Assembly: GCA_016841185.1 (NCBI GenBank)
Contig: JAENZQ010000015.1
Span: 1-39,386, forward strand
Reading direction: 5' to 3'
DNA from: Anaerovorax odorimutans
GTDB taxonomy: Bacteria > Bacillota > Clostridia > Peptostreptococcales > JAAYPU01
DNA length: 39,386 bases
A program made the translations under genes and the position numbers. Shown here one piece after another: positions 16,456 to 24,033 of the stretch. The notes under the pieces are model-generated. The model saw nothing but the letters and a program-made list of their open reading frames with translations. It did not search any database and had not been told where the DNA came from. How positions within the stretch are numbered: the stretch's first letter is position 1; every line of letters begins with the position of its first letter.

Positions 16456-16551
16456 ACGGGATAGAATTGTAACCATCGGATTTCTCGGCGTGTAACGATT
16501 CAAACATGTTTGGATTAGATTATTTACAAATATAAGGGATCAATATATAAT

Positions 16552-16579
16552 AGGATTATGGGCAAAAACCCATAATCCT
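16552..16579. promoter_or_regulatory. 11-bp inverted repeat before the Fur-family gene
   Basis: AGGATTATGGG-N6-CCCATAATCCT is a perfect 11-bp stem. Only TTT follows, so it is a poor intrinsic terminator. It lies 27 nt before the Fur-family start codon. It could be an operator, a weak terminator of the DUF134 transcript, or an attenuator. The arm ATGGGCA resembles the shared element at 14343 and 19463. Confidence 0.45.
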
Positions 16580-16606
16580 TTGATTCAGGCAAATGGGGGG
16601 ATAAAA

Positions 16607-17059
16607 TTGTTGAATCAGTTAAATATTTTGCTTAGAGAAGAAAATCTGAGAGTTACACCACAAAGAGAAGCGATTCTCAAGGTTTTGTATGACTGCAGAG
16701 GCCATCATCTGGAAACAGAGAATATTTATGAACTTCTTGCCGCAAGGAGCGAAAAAGGGAAAAAAATTGGTTTGGCTACTGTATACCGAACGATGGAATT
16801 GTTTGAAAAAATTGGATTAGTATCAAGATTATCCATGGAAAATCTGCCTGCACGGTATGAGCTTATCCTTCAAACAAAACTGATACATCATCATTTGATA
16901 TGTTTAAAATGCGGCTGTGTACAGGAAATAGACGATAAGCTTGCGGAGGATTTCAAGAATCGGATCATAGATCAGACGGGATTTGAGGTTAAGGATAAAT
17001 CAATGAAAATATATGGATACTGCAGCAGATGCAGAGAGCAGGTAAAAAACAAAAGATGA
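16607..17059 (+). CDS. Fur-family metal-responsive transcriptional regulator
   Basis: A 150-residue cytoplasmic repressor of the Fur/PerR/Zur family. The N-terminal winged helix carries the family motif RVTPQREAILKVL and recognition segment GLATVYRTMELF. The C-terminal dimerisation half has the metal-binding region HHHLICLKCG and the second structural zinc pair CSRC. The start is placed at TTG 16607, 6 nt after GGGGGG; the longer frame from 16580 has no ribosome binding site. It lies 140 nt upstream of feoA, whose promoter region holds a perfect Fur box, so an iron-sensing Fur acting on feoAB is the natural reading. PerR or Zur cannot be ruled out from sequence alone. Confidence 0.9.
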   Translation: MLNQLNILLREENLRVTPQREAILKVLYDCRGHHLETENIYELLAARSEKGKKIGLATVYRTMELFEKIGLVSRLSMENLPARYELILQTKLIHHHLICLKCGCVQEIDDKLAEDFKNRIIDQTGFEVKDKSMKIYGYCSRCREQVKNKR

Positions 17060-17165
17060 TTAAGGACATTGGTAATTTGCAGTAATAGAATTTATCTATG
17101 AAAACTAAGTTGTACATCAAAAGGATTTGGATTAAGAGGTAAAGTATATTTTTTTTAGATTTAAA

Positions 17166-17180
17166 TGATAATGATTATCA
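17166..17180. promoter_or_regulatory. Fur box upstream of feoA
   Basis: TGATAATGATTATCA is a perfect match to the 7-1-7 Fur box TGATAAT-N-ATTATCA. It lies 20 nt before the feoA start codon, where bound Fur-Fe(II) would block transcription or elongation. Confidence 0.9.
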
Positions 17181-17199
17181 ATATGAAGGAGCAAAATGG

Positions 17200-17442
17200 A
17201 TGCAAAAAGAATTATTAGTTCTATCTATGATGAAAAATTCTCAATCAGGAACTGTCGCTAAAATAAGCGGAGGCAGAGGGATGGTTACCAGACTGGAAGC
17301 TCTGGGCATCAGGATAGGATCAAAAATAAAAAAGAAGAGTGCACTTATTGGATCTGGCCCTGTTATAGTTTTAGTCGGTAATACAGAAATAGCAGTAGGA
17401 CATAGAATGGCTTCGAAAATATTGGTGGAGGTGGATGAATAG
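17200..17442 (+). CDS. feoA: Ferrous iron transport protein A (FeoA)
   Basis: An 80-residue SH3-like cytoplasmic protein that supports the FeoB Fe(II) transporter. It has the family features: a GTVAKISGGRGMVTRLEALGI segment, IGSKIKKKS and the C-terminal VGNTEIAVGHRMASKILVE. The ATG at 17200 is used because AAGGAG is 8 nt upstream; the ATG at 17196 is in another frame. Its stop overlaps the feoB GTG start by one nucleotide, indicating translational coupling. A consensus Fur box just upstream indicates iron-repressed expression. Confidence 0.95.
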   Translation: MQKELLVLSMMKNSQSGTVAKISGGRGMVTRLEALGIRIGSKIKKKSALIGSGPVIVLVGNTEIAVGHRMASKILVEVDE

Positions 17443-19277
17443 TGACGATTCTTCTCATTGGGAATCCTAATGTTGGAAAGAGTTCTATATTCACCCATCT
17501 TACAGGTGTAAAGGTGACCATATCCAATTATCCGGGAACTACAGTACAATATGCTAAGGGATATTTAACATACAACCAAAAAAAATATGAAGTGATCGAT
17601 GTGCCGGGAACATATCAGATTGACCCTGAAGCTGAATCGGAAAGGGTTGCTGCTGATATGATAGAATCAGGAGACATTCTGGTTAATGTGGTAGATACTA
17701 CTAATCTTGAAAGAAACCTTAACCTTACAATTCAACTGCTGGAGTACGGAAAACCCATGGTGCTGGCTTTGAATATGTGGGACGATGCGAAACATAAAGG
17801 AATCAGTATCGATATAGGCAAGCTGGAAAAAATTCTCGGGATTCCGGTTGTTGCAACCAACGGACTCACAGGAGAAGGTTTAAAGCTTCTTCAGGAAAAA
17901 ATAACGACTTGTGAGCCAATTGAATACAAAAAGCTTACAAATGGTGAAAGATGGGAAAAAATAGGACAAATCATATCAGAAGTTCAAAATCTTTCTCACC
18001 GCCATCATACTTTTATCGAAGTGATGCAGGATTTAGCCGTCCATTCTTTAATCGGACCTGTTGCTGCTGTTGCAGTATTGTATCTTGTTTTTAAATTTAT
18101 TATAACTGCCGGAGAGTACATAACAGAGGTTGTTTCAATGCTTTTTGACATATTCTATTTGCCGCTTATAATGCATTTAAGCAAACTGTTAGATGGGAAC
18201 AATTTAATTCATTCCGTTCTGATAGGAAATATTTCTGCAGGAAAAATAGATTTTGAGGCTGCTATGGGGGTATTGACGACGGGTGTGTTTGTTGTTTTTG
18301 CAATTGTTTTGCCTTATATCATACTCTTTTATGCTTTATTCGGATTTTTAGAAGATTTTGGATATTTACCAAGAGTAGCTATTATACTGGATAGACTGCT
18401 TCATAGAATTGGGTTGCATGGGTATTCGGTAATACCTATGTTGCTTGCGTGTGGATGTAATGTACCTGGGGTATTGGCTGTCAGAAATCTGGAAACCAGA
18501 AGAGAACGGTTCATTACTTCTGTTATAACTTGTGTCACAATTCCCTGTATGGCCCAAACTGCATTAATTGTTAAAGCTGTAGGAGAACAAGGGGATATCT
18601 ACCTTTTATTGACTTTTACTTCTCTTGCTTCTGTTTGGATTGTGCTGGGAATGGTGCTAAAAGAAACGGTTAAAGGATCTACACATACATTGCTTATGGA
18701 AATTCCTCCATATCGAATACCAAACTTTAATATGCAATTAAAAAAATTAAGGATGCGTATTTCATGCTTTTTCAAGGAAGCGATTCCTTATGTATTAGGT
18801 GGCATACTTTTTATCAATCTTCTGCATACTACGGGATTCATTGAATGGGTTGGAATTGTGTTTTCACCTTTGATTAAAGGTGTGATGGGGCTTCCTGATG
18901 AAACGGTAGCTGCTTTGATTATTGGGACTTTAAGAAAAGACGCTGCCGTTGCACTACTTACTCCAATTGGATTAAGTAGTTTTGAAATGGTTAAAGCTGT
19001 TATTGTATTGACGATATATTTCCCTTGTGTCGCTACTTTTACTGTTTTACTCAAGGAACTTGGGATAAAAGATACAGTCAAAGCTGTTTTGATTATGTTT
19101 TTTGCAACTATTGCGGTAGGTGGGAGTTTGAATCTCCTTGGTAGATATTTTACGCCTGTTGTTTTGATAATAATAGAAATTGCCATTATAGTTATTTGTG
19201 GGCTATTTATACCAGGCATTTCATCTAAAAAGAGAGAAGATATAATGGACGATACAGAAGAAATAAGCGAAATATAA
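17442..19277 (+). CDS. feoB: Ferrous iron transport protein B (FeoB)
   Basis: A 611-residue membrane Fe(II) transporter with an N-terminal GTPase domain. GTPase motifs are G1 GNPNVGKS (residues 7-14), the switch region NYPGTT, G3 DVPGTY and G4 NMWD (the usual NKxD is altered, as is common in FeoB). The membrane half has two Gate motifs, one with the conserved cysteine region LLACGCNVPGV, and about 8-10 helices. Length is at the short end for FeoB, and there is no long C-terminal cytoplasmic domain. The start is GTG 17442, overlapping the feoA stop. No feoC follows. A hairpin lies behind the gene. Confidence 0.95.
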   Translation: MTILLIGNPNVGKSSIFTHLTGVKVTISNYPGTTVQYAKGYLTYNQKKYEVIDVPGTYQIDPEAESERVAADMIESGDILVNVVDTTNLERNLNLTIQLLEYGKPMVLALNMWDDAKHKGISIDIGKLEKILGIPVVATNGLTGEGLKLLQEKITTCEPIEYKKLTNGERWEKIGQIISEVQNLSHRHHTFIEVMQDLAVHSLIGPVAAVAVLYLVFKFIITAGEYITEVVSMLFDIFYLPLIMHLSKLLDGNNLIHSVLIGNISAGKIDFEAAMGVLTTGVFVVFAIVLPYIILFYALFGFLEDFGYLPRVAIILDRLLHRIGLHGYSVIPMLLACGCNVPGVLAVRNLETRRERFITSVITCVTIPCMAQTALIVKAVGEQGDIYLLLTFTSLASVWIVLGMVLKETVKGSTHTLLMEIPPYRIPNFNMQLKKLRMRISCFFKEAIPYVLGGILFINLLHTTGFIEWVGIVFSPLIKGVMGLPDETVAALIIGTLRKDAAVALLTPIGLSSFEMVKAVIVLTIYFPCVATFTVLLKELGIKDTVKAVLIMFFATIAVGGSLNLLGRYFTPVVLIIIEIAIIVICGLFIPGISSKKREDIMDDTEEISEI

Positions 19278-19303
19278 ATAATAAGAATAAGCATATTTTA
19301 AGA

Positions 19304-19327
19304 AGCCCGTTATGTTTCAGACGGGCT
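19304..19327 (+). terminator. Hairpin after feoB
   Basis: AGCCCGT at 19304-19310 pairs with ACGGGCT at 19321-19327 around a 10-nt loop. The tail GTTCTATT is only moderately T-rich, so termination may be partial. Confidence 0.55.
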
Positions 19328-19418
19328 GTTCTATTGCCTAAAAAAGGGCAGAGATTTACGAAATTCGAACTTATTTTATAAAAAATTAAAAAGAATAAAT
19401 AATAAGAAAGGCTAATTA

Positions 19419-19447
19419 TTGACATATGTTTAAAATAGTAATATGAT
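19419..19447 (+). promoter_or_regulatory. SigA-type promoter of the MinD/radical SAM/Mrp operon
   Basis: TTGACA (19419-19424), a 17-nt spacer and TATGAT (19442-19447). The 11-nt ATTGACATATG is identical to the NifX operon promoter. Confidence 0.75.
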
Positions 19448-19460
19448 TAGTTGTGAAAGT

Positions 19461-19477
19461 TAATGGGCATAAGCCCT
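19461..19477. promoter_or_regulatory. Shared element TAATGGGCATAAGC, copy 2, with complete inverted repeat
   Basis: The first 14 nt are identical to 14341-14354. In this copy GGGC-ATAA-GCCC forms a complete inverted repeat. It sits about 14 nt after the -10 box, i.e. in the first bases of the transcript. Candidate operator. Confidence 0.55.
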
Positions 19478-19544
19478 AAATTTTTCTGCTCGCCAAAAAT
19501 GAATTCGTTTTTATAACAAGTATTGAACATAAGAGGAGGTTAAA

Positions 19545-20375
19545 ATGAAGATAGCTGTTTTAAGTGGAAAGGGAGGAACAGGCAAAACAACCGTTTCGGC
19601 CAGTTTAGCGATGTCGCTTCCATCCTGTCAGTATATAGATTGTGATGTGGAAGAGCCTAATGGCGCAATTTTCCTTATGCCTGAATTGGAGAAACCGTCA
19701 CCGGTAAAAGTATTGGTACCGGAAGTAGATATGGCAAAATGTGATGCTTGTGGTAGTTGTGCAAAAGCATGTCAATTCAATGCAATTGCCGTTGTTAAAG
19801 ATAACGTACTTATGTTTCCGGAAATCTGTCATCATTGTGGAGCATGTTTAATTGCCTGTCCCAATGAAGCAATAAAAGAGGTAGAAAGAGTTATTGGTGT
19901 TGTTGAGTCCAATAAAGACGATTCTTTCCTTCACGGCAAATTAGATGTGGGGGAACCTATCAGTATTCCTATTATACAGCAACTTAAAAGACGCATTAAA
20001 ACTAAAGGAGATGTTATTCTCGATTGCTCACCGGGGGCCTCCTGTGTCGTTGTACAGTCTATAGAAGATTCTGATTATTGTATATTGGTTACTGAACCGA
20101 CGCCTTTTGGGCTCCATGATCTTAAAATTGCTGTGCAGCTGGTGAGAAAAATGGGTATACCCTTTGGAATCGTATTAAATAAAGCATCTGACGACAGCAG
20201 GATCATTCATGAGTTTTGTCGGGAAGAAGGTATCGACCTGTTGATGGAAATTCCTTTTGACCAGGATATAGCAGAAGGATATTCCAGAGGGATTCTTCCT
20301 GTTCAGAATGATCGTACCTGGCAGGAAAAATTTATTAAGCTTTATGAAAAAATAGAAAGAGGTGCCGGAAAATGA
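19545..20375 (+). CDS. MinD-family ATPase with inserted 2x[4Fe-4S] ferredoxin domain (first of tandem pair)
   Basis: A 276-residue cytoplasmic P-loop ATPase of the MinD/Mrp/NifH class. The deviant Walker A SGKGGTGKT is at residues 7-15. A bacterial-type ferredoxin insert follows at about 60-115 with two four-cysteine clusters (CDACGSCAKAC and CHHCGACLIAC), each expected to hold a [4Fe-4S]. Later motifs are DCSPGASC and TEPTPFGLHDLK, as in MinD-like proteins. Such tandem Fe-S MinD proteins are partners of NifX-like Orange protein in Desulfovibrio. ATG 19545 follows AGGAGG. The next gene starts inside its last codons (ATGA overlap), so the two are translationally coupled and probably form a heterodimer. 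Confidence 0.9.
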   Translation: MKIAVLSGKGGTGKTTVSASLAMSLPSCQYIDCDVEEPNGAIFLMPELEKPSPVKVLVPEVDMAKCDACGSCAKACQFNAIAVVKDNVLMFPEICHHCGACLIACPNEAIKEVERVIGVVESNKDDSFLHGKLDVGEPISIPIIQQLKRRIKTKGDVILDCSPGASCVVVQSIEDSDYCILVTEPTPFGLHDLKIAVQLVRKMGIPFGIVLNKASDDSRIIHEFCREEGIDLLMEIPFDQDIAEGYSRGILPVQNDRTWQEKFIKLYEKIERGAGK

Positions 20376-21241
20376 AACAGGTTGTATTTATAAGCGGAAA
20401 AGGAGGAACAGGGAAGAGTACTCTGGTTTCATCATTGAGTATCCTTGTTGAGAATAAAATGATAGCTGACTGTGATGTAGACGCCCCCAATTTGCATATT
20501 TTACTGAAAGGCGATGTACAAAAAAAGGATGATTTTTTTGGTGCGAAGGAAGCTGTAATCGATCCTGAGCTATGTGTCAAGTGCGGTTTGTGTGAAGAGA
20601 CATGCAGGTTTGATGCAATTGAAGAATGCAAAGTATCGGTCATGAAATGTGAAGGCTGTGGTGCATGTGTGCTGGTATGTCCCCAAAATGCAATTAAACT
20701 GGAAGAAGTAAAAACGGGCGAAACTTATGTGTCCAAGACTAATAGGGGTACTTTTTCCAATGCATTACTGGATATTGGGGCAGAAGGATCCGGAAAGCTT
20801 GTAACAGAAGTAAGGAAGAACGTAAATAATTACAAGAAAAAAGAAGAATGGGTACTTATTGACGGCTCTCCTGGAATCGGGTGCTCGGTTATTGCTTCTA
20901 TGACGGGAGCAGATGCAGTGATAGCAGTTTCGGAACCCACTAAATCAGGGAAAAGCGATTTGGAAAGAGTATTGGGGGTGGCAAGGTATTTTGAAATACC
21001 GGCATTTGTCTGTATCAATAAATATAATCTCAATTTACAGGTGACCAAGGAGATTGAAGCATTTTGCGAGCAAGAAGGTTTTCCTGTCATTGGGAAAATA
21101 CCCTTTGATGAAACAGTGGTGAGGGCTTTAAGGGAATTTAAAACACCTGTAGAGGCAGGCAATAGTGTGGTCACCCAAGAGATTAAAAATATTTGGTCAA
21201 GGATTAATGATGAAATGAAAAAGCTTGAAAGTGTGTCGTAA
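20372..21241 (+). CDS. MinD-family ATPase with inserted 2x[4Fe-4S] ferredoxin domain (second of tandem pair)
   Basis: A 289-residue paralogue of the upstream gene, overlapping it by 4 nt. Walker A is SGKGGTGKS (residues 7-15). The ferredoxin insert has CVKCGLCEETC and CEGCGACVLVC. Downstream motifs DGSPGIGC and SEPTKSGKSDLERV place it in the same subfamily. ATPase-driven loading or transfer of Fe-S or heterometal clusters is the expected role, by analogy with Mrp/Nbp35 carriers and ORP-complex MinDs. The two copies are clearly diverged, so the duplication is old. The radical SAM gene follows 29 nt downstream. Confidence 0.9.
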   Translation: MKQVVFISGKGGTGKSTLVSSLSILVENKMIADCDVDAPNLHILLKGDVQKKDDFFGAKEAVIDPELCVKCGLCEETCRFDAIEECKVSVMKCEGCGACVLVCPQNAIKLEEVKTGETYVSKTNRGTFSNALLDIGAEGSGKLVTEVRKNVNNYKKKEEWVLIDGSPGIGCSVIASMTGADAVIAVSEPTKSGKSDLERVLGVARYFEIPAFVCINKYNLNLQVTKEIEAFCEQEGFPVIGKIPFDETVVRALREFKTPVEAGNSVVTQEIKNIWSRINDEMKKLESVS

Positions 21242-21270
21242 TATGATTAAGAAAGCAGGTGCTGTAAAAG

Positions 21271-22212
21271 ATGATTGCATTTGGGCCGATTCCTTCCAGA
21301 AGATTGGGTCAAAGTTTAGGAATTAATAATATCCCACCGAAAACATGTTCTTATTCCTGTGTTTATTGTCAGATTGGAAGGACAAATAAAATGCAGGCTT
21401 CAAGAAGTAAATTTTATGACCCTAAGGATATTTTTCTGGAAACAAAATTAAAAATTAATGATATGAATGCTAAGGGTGAAAAGGCAGATTATATTACTTT
21501 TGTTGCTGACGGAGAACCCACGCTGGATATAAACTTAGGCGCAGAAATAGAGTTTTTGAAGCAGTTTGATATTAAGATTGCTGTAATAACCAATGCTTCT
21601 TTGTTATGGATGGATGATGTCAAAAGAGACTTAATGAAAGCAGATTGGGTTTCGATCAAGGTCGATGCAGTAGATTTCGATGCTTGGTATAAGGTAGACA
21701 GACCTCATGGCAATTTGGATATTGAAAGAATAAAAAAAGGTTCTTTAGATTTTGCTCAGTGTTATAAGGGTGTGTTGGTGACCGAAACTATGCTTGCAAG
21801 CGGTATCAATGATAATAAGGAATGTCTGGATGGGATAGGTATGCATTTGGCAAAAATAAAACCGGCTAAAGCTTATATTTTGGTGCCTACAAGACCGCCT
21901 GCCGAAAGTAATGTAAAAAGGCCTTCTACTTCAAAGCTAAAAGAGGCTTTTAATAGCATCAGAACTATGGTAGATGTTGAAGTTGAATGTATTACAGAAG
22001 ATGAAGGCGAAAGCTTTTTCTTTGCAGATGATATTATAAATGATTTGCTTAGTATTTTATCTGTACATCCGGTCAGAGAGGAAGTTATTGATAAGCTGTT
22101 GAATAAAAGAAAAATCAATAAAAAAGTAATTGATGATTTAGTTAAAAAAGGATTGATTAAAGAATTTATATATGAAAATAGAAAATTTTATCGAAAGAAT
22201 CAGGAGAAATAG
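21271..22212 (+). CDS. Radical SAM protein with C-terminal winged-helix-like region
   Basis: A 313-residue radical S-adenosylmethionine enzyme. CSYSCVYC gives the CxxxCxxC motif (residues 26-33) that ligates the [4Fe-4S] cluster cleaving SAM. GPIPSRRLGQSLGIN at the start and ADGEPTLD are features of a subgroup of uncharacterised clostridial and archaeal radical SAM proteins often found near MinD/NifX genes. The last 70 residues (LSVHPVREEVIDKLL...DDLVKKGLIKEFIYENRKFY) look like a winged helix, possibly binding nucleic acid or a partner. The ribosome binding site is weak (AGGT, 10 nt away), suggesting lower translation than the ATPases. Substrate unknown. Confidence 0.85.
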   Translation: MIAFGPIPSRRLGQSLGINNIPPKTCSYSCVYCQIGRTNKMQASRSKFYDPKDIFLETKLKINDMNAKGEKADYITFVADGEPTLDINLGAEIEFLKQFDIKIAVITNASLLWMDDVKRDLMKADWVSIKVDAVDFDAWYKVDRPHGNLDIERIKKGSLDFAQCYKGVLVTETMLASGINDNKECLDGIGMHLAKIKPAKAYILVPTRPPAESNVKRPSTSKLKEAFNSIRTMVDVEVECITEDEGESFFFADDIINDLLSILSVHPVREEVIDKLLNKRKINKKVIDDLVKKGLIKEFIYENRKFYRKNQEK

Positions 22213-22233
22213 TATACTGTGGAGTGATGTGTA

Positions 22234-23058
22234 GTGATAAGAGTACATATTCTGGCGGATAATACCGTCAGGAAACGTGGAATGATTGCAGAACATGGAC
22301 TTTCTTTGTGGATAGAAAAAGATGAAAAAAAGATATTGTTTGATACCGGACAATCTTCAGTATTTTATCATAATTCAAAGATTATAGGAATCAATCTCGA
22401 AGAAACGGACAGTATCGTAATCAGTCATGGTCATTATGACCATTGCGGCGGTCTTCAATATTTGCCTTGCAGGGGAAAGGCACCGCCAATATATGTACAT
22501 CCCGATGCTTTTATAAAAAAGTATATTTCTCATAGTAATCAAATAATCGGAGCAGGGTTACCTTTTAAAATAGATGATTATAAATGGTTAAAAAATGCAT
22601 TGGTCTATACACGACAGCCGTTATGGATTGAAAAAGAGATTTTAGTGTCTGGAGAAATACCTTGTTCCAATACTTTTGAGGAAGTGCCGGAAAACTTATA
22701 TATAGAGCATGAGGGAGAAATAATAAATGATATGATGCTGGATGAGCAAATGTTGATTGTTGAAGATAATGGGGAAATAGCTGTATTTCTTGGATGCAGC
22801 CATCCTGGCATCATCAACAGTGTCAAATATGCTCAGAATCTTATACCGGATAAGCGCATTAAACTTCTTGTAGCGGGCATGCATCTTCAGAACGTGAGTC
22901 CGATAAGATTACAGATGACGATCCAGCATTTAATGGACATAAATATTAAGAAGATCGTTCCTTTACACTGTACAGGTTTTGATGCAATGTGCGAAATGAA
23001 GCGTTTCTTAGGAAAACGATGTGCGATCTTGTCTGTAGGAGATTCAATTGAAGTATAA
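22234..23058 (+). CDS. Metallo-beta-lactamase-fold hydrolase
   Basis: A 274-residue MBL-fold protein. SHGHYDHCGG gives the dinuclear metal motif HxHxDH, and later ligands are in LGCSHPGI and at VPLHCTGFDA. It resembles the 7,8-dihydropterin-6-methyl-4-(beta-D-ribofuranosyl)aminobenzene-phosphate-synthase-like group, which is widespread in anaerobes without a known universal role. The start is GTG 22234, 9 nt after GGAG. It lies between the radical SAM and Mrp genes with short gaps (21 and 44 nt), so it is part of the same operon. MBL-fold proteins occur repeatedly in MinD/NifX clusters, which suggests a shared process, not a housekeeping pterin role. Confidence 0.85.
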   Translation: MIRVHILADNTVRKRGMIAEHGLSLWIEKDEKKILFDTGQSSVFYHNSKIIGINLEETDSIVISHGHYDHCGGLQYLPCRGKAPPIYVHPDAFIKKYISHSNQIIGAGLPFKIDDYKWLKNALVYTRQPLWIEKEILVSGEIPCSNTFEEVPENLYIEHEGEIINDMMLDEQMLIVEDNGEIAVFLGCSHPGIINSVKYAQNLIPDKRIKLLVAGMHLQNVSPIRLQMTIQHLMDINIKKIVPLHCTGFDAMCEMKRFLGKRCAILSVGDSIEV

Positions 23059-23102
23059 TTTAAACAATACTGAAATAATTAACAGGAAAGGAAAATATAA
23101 AT

Positions 23103-23936
23103 ATGAATCATCCGGAAAAAAATAAAAACAATTCTTCTGCCCGTCCAAAGACTAAAGCTGACTTGATTTTAAAAACACATGAGTTTAATGATATAAAAAA
23201 AACAGTAGCGATATTAAGCGGAAAGGGCGGGGTAGGGAAATCATTGGTTACTTCTTTGATTGCTGTTATGATGAGGAGGAAGGGTTATAATACCGGCATA
23301 CTTGATGCAGATATTACGGGACCTTCGATTCCTAAAATTTTTGGCGCCGATCACTATAGGCCTAACCCCGATGAACTTGGAATATATCCTGTTGAGACAC
23401 ATAATGGAAATAAAATAATGTCCATCAACCTTTTGCTGGAAAAAGGAGATGATCCTGTTATCTGGAGGGGTCCATTGATATCAGCAACCGTGAAACAATT
23501 CTGGACTGATGTAATCTGGGGGGAATTGGATTATTTGTTCTTTGATATGCCGCCAGGTACAGGGGATGTGCCTCTTACAGTGTTTCAATCAGTTCCACTG
23601 GATGGAATAATTATCGTTACATCGCCTCAGGATCTGGTTTCCCTTATTGTAAAAAAGGCTTACAATATGGCAAAATCAATGGATATACCAATAATAGGGA
23701 TTATAGAGAATATGAGCTATGCAACTTGTCCCAAGTGTGGAGAGATGATAAAAATATTTGGTGAAAGCAAGTCAGAAAAGGTTGCTCAAGAAATGAACAT
23801 TCCGTTTTTAGGAAGATTGCCAATAGACCCTGATTTGGCAGGGCTTTGCGACAAAGGGGAAATAGAAAAATTTAACAAGAATTATATGGATGAGTGTTTA
23901 AATACCCTTGAAAGGAAACTGGAAACTGTGAAATAG
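23103..23936 (+). CDS. Mrp/NBP35-family Fe-S cluster carrier ATPase
   Basis: A 277-residue P-loop ATPase. After a charged, probably disordered N-terminus of about 35 residues comes Walker A SGKGGVGKS, then the Mrp signatures DADITGPSIPK, WRGPLISATVKQFWTDV, FDMPPGTGDV and the cluster-bridging CPKCGE. Mrp/ApbC proteins dimerise around a bridging [4Fe-4S] and hand it to target proteins. This one lacks the N-terminal DUF59 domain of longer Mrp proteins, and unlike the two MinDs upstream it has no ferredoxin insert. It ends the operon and is followed by a strong terminator. In ORP-type clusters a similar ATPase accompanies the MinD pair. Confidence 0.92.
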   Translation: MNHPEKNKNNSSARPKTKADLILKTHEFNDIKKTVAILSGKGGVGKSLVTSLIAVMMRRKGYNTGILDADITGPSIPKIFGADHYRPNPDELGIYPVETHNGNKIMSINLLLEKGDDPVIWRGPLISATVKQFWTDVIWGELDYLFFDMPPGTGDVPLTVFQSVPLDGIIIVTSPQDLVSLIVKKAYNMAKSMDIPIIGIIENMSYATCPKCGEMIKIFGESKSEKVAQEMNIPFLGRLPIDPDLAGLCDKGEIEKFNKNYMDECLNTLERKLETVK

Positions 23937-23977
23937 GAAGCCCCAATGGCAAAGAAGAAAAGAAAAGTAAATTTTGA

Positions 23978-24004
23978 GACACCCTGATAAAGGGTGTCTT
24001 TTTT
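23978..24004 (+). terminator. Terminator of the MinD/radical SAM/Mrp operon
   Basis: GACACCCT pairs with AGGGTGTC around GATAA, followed by TTTTTT. It lies between convergent genes. Confidence 0.9.
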
Positions 24005-24033
24005 ACAAGCTTAATATTCAGCAAAAAATAGGA

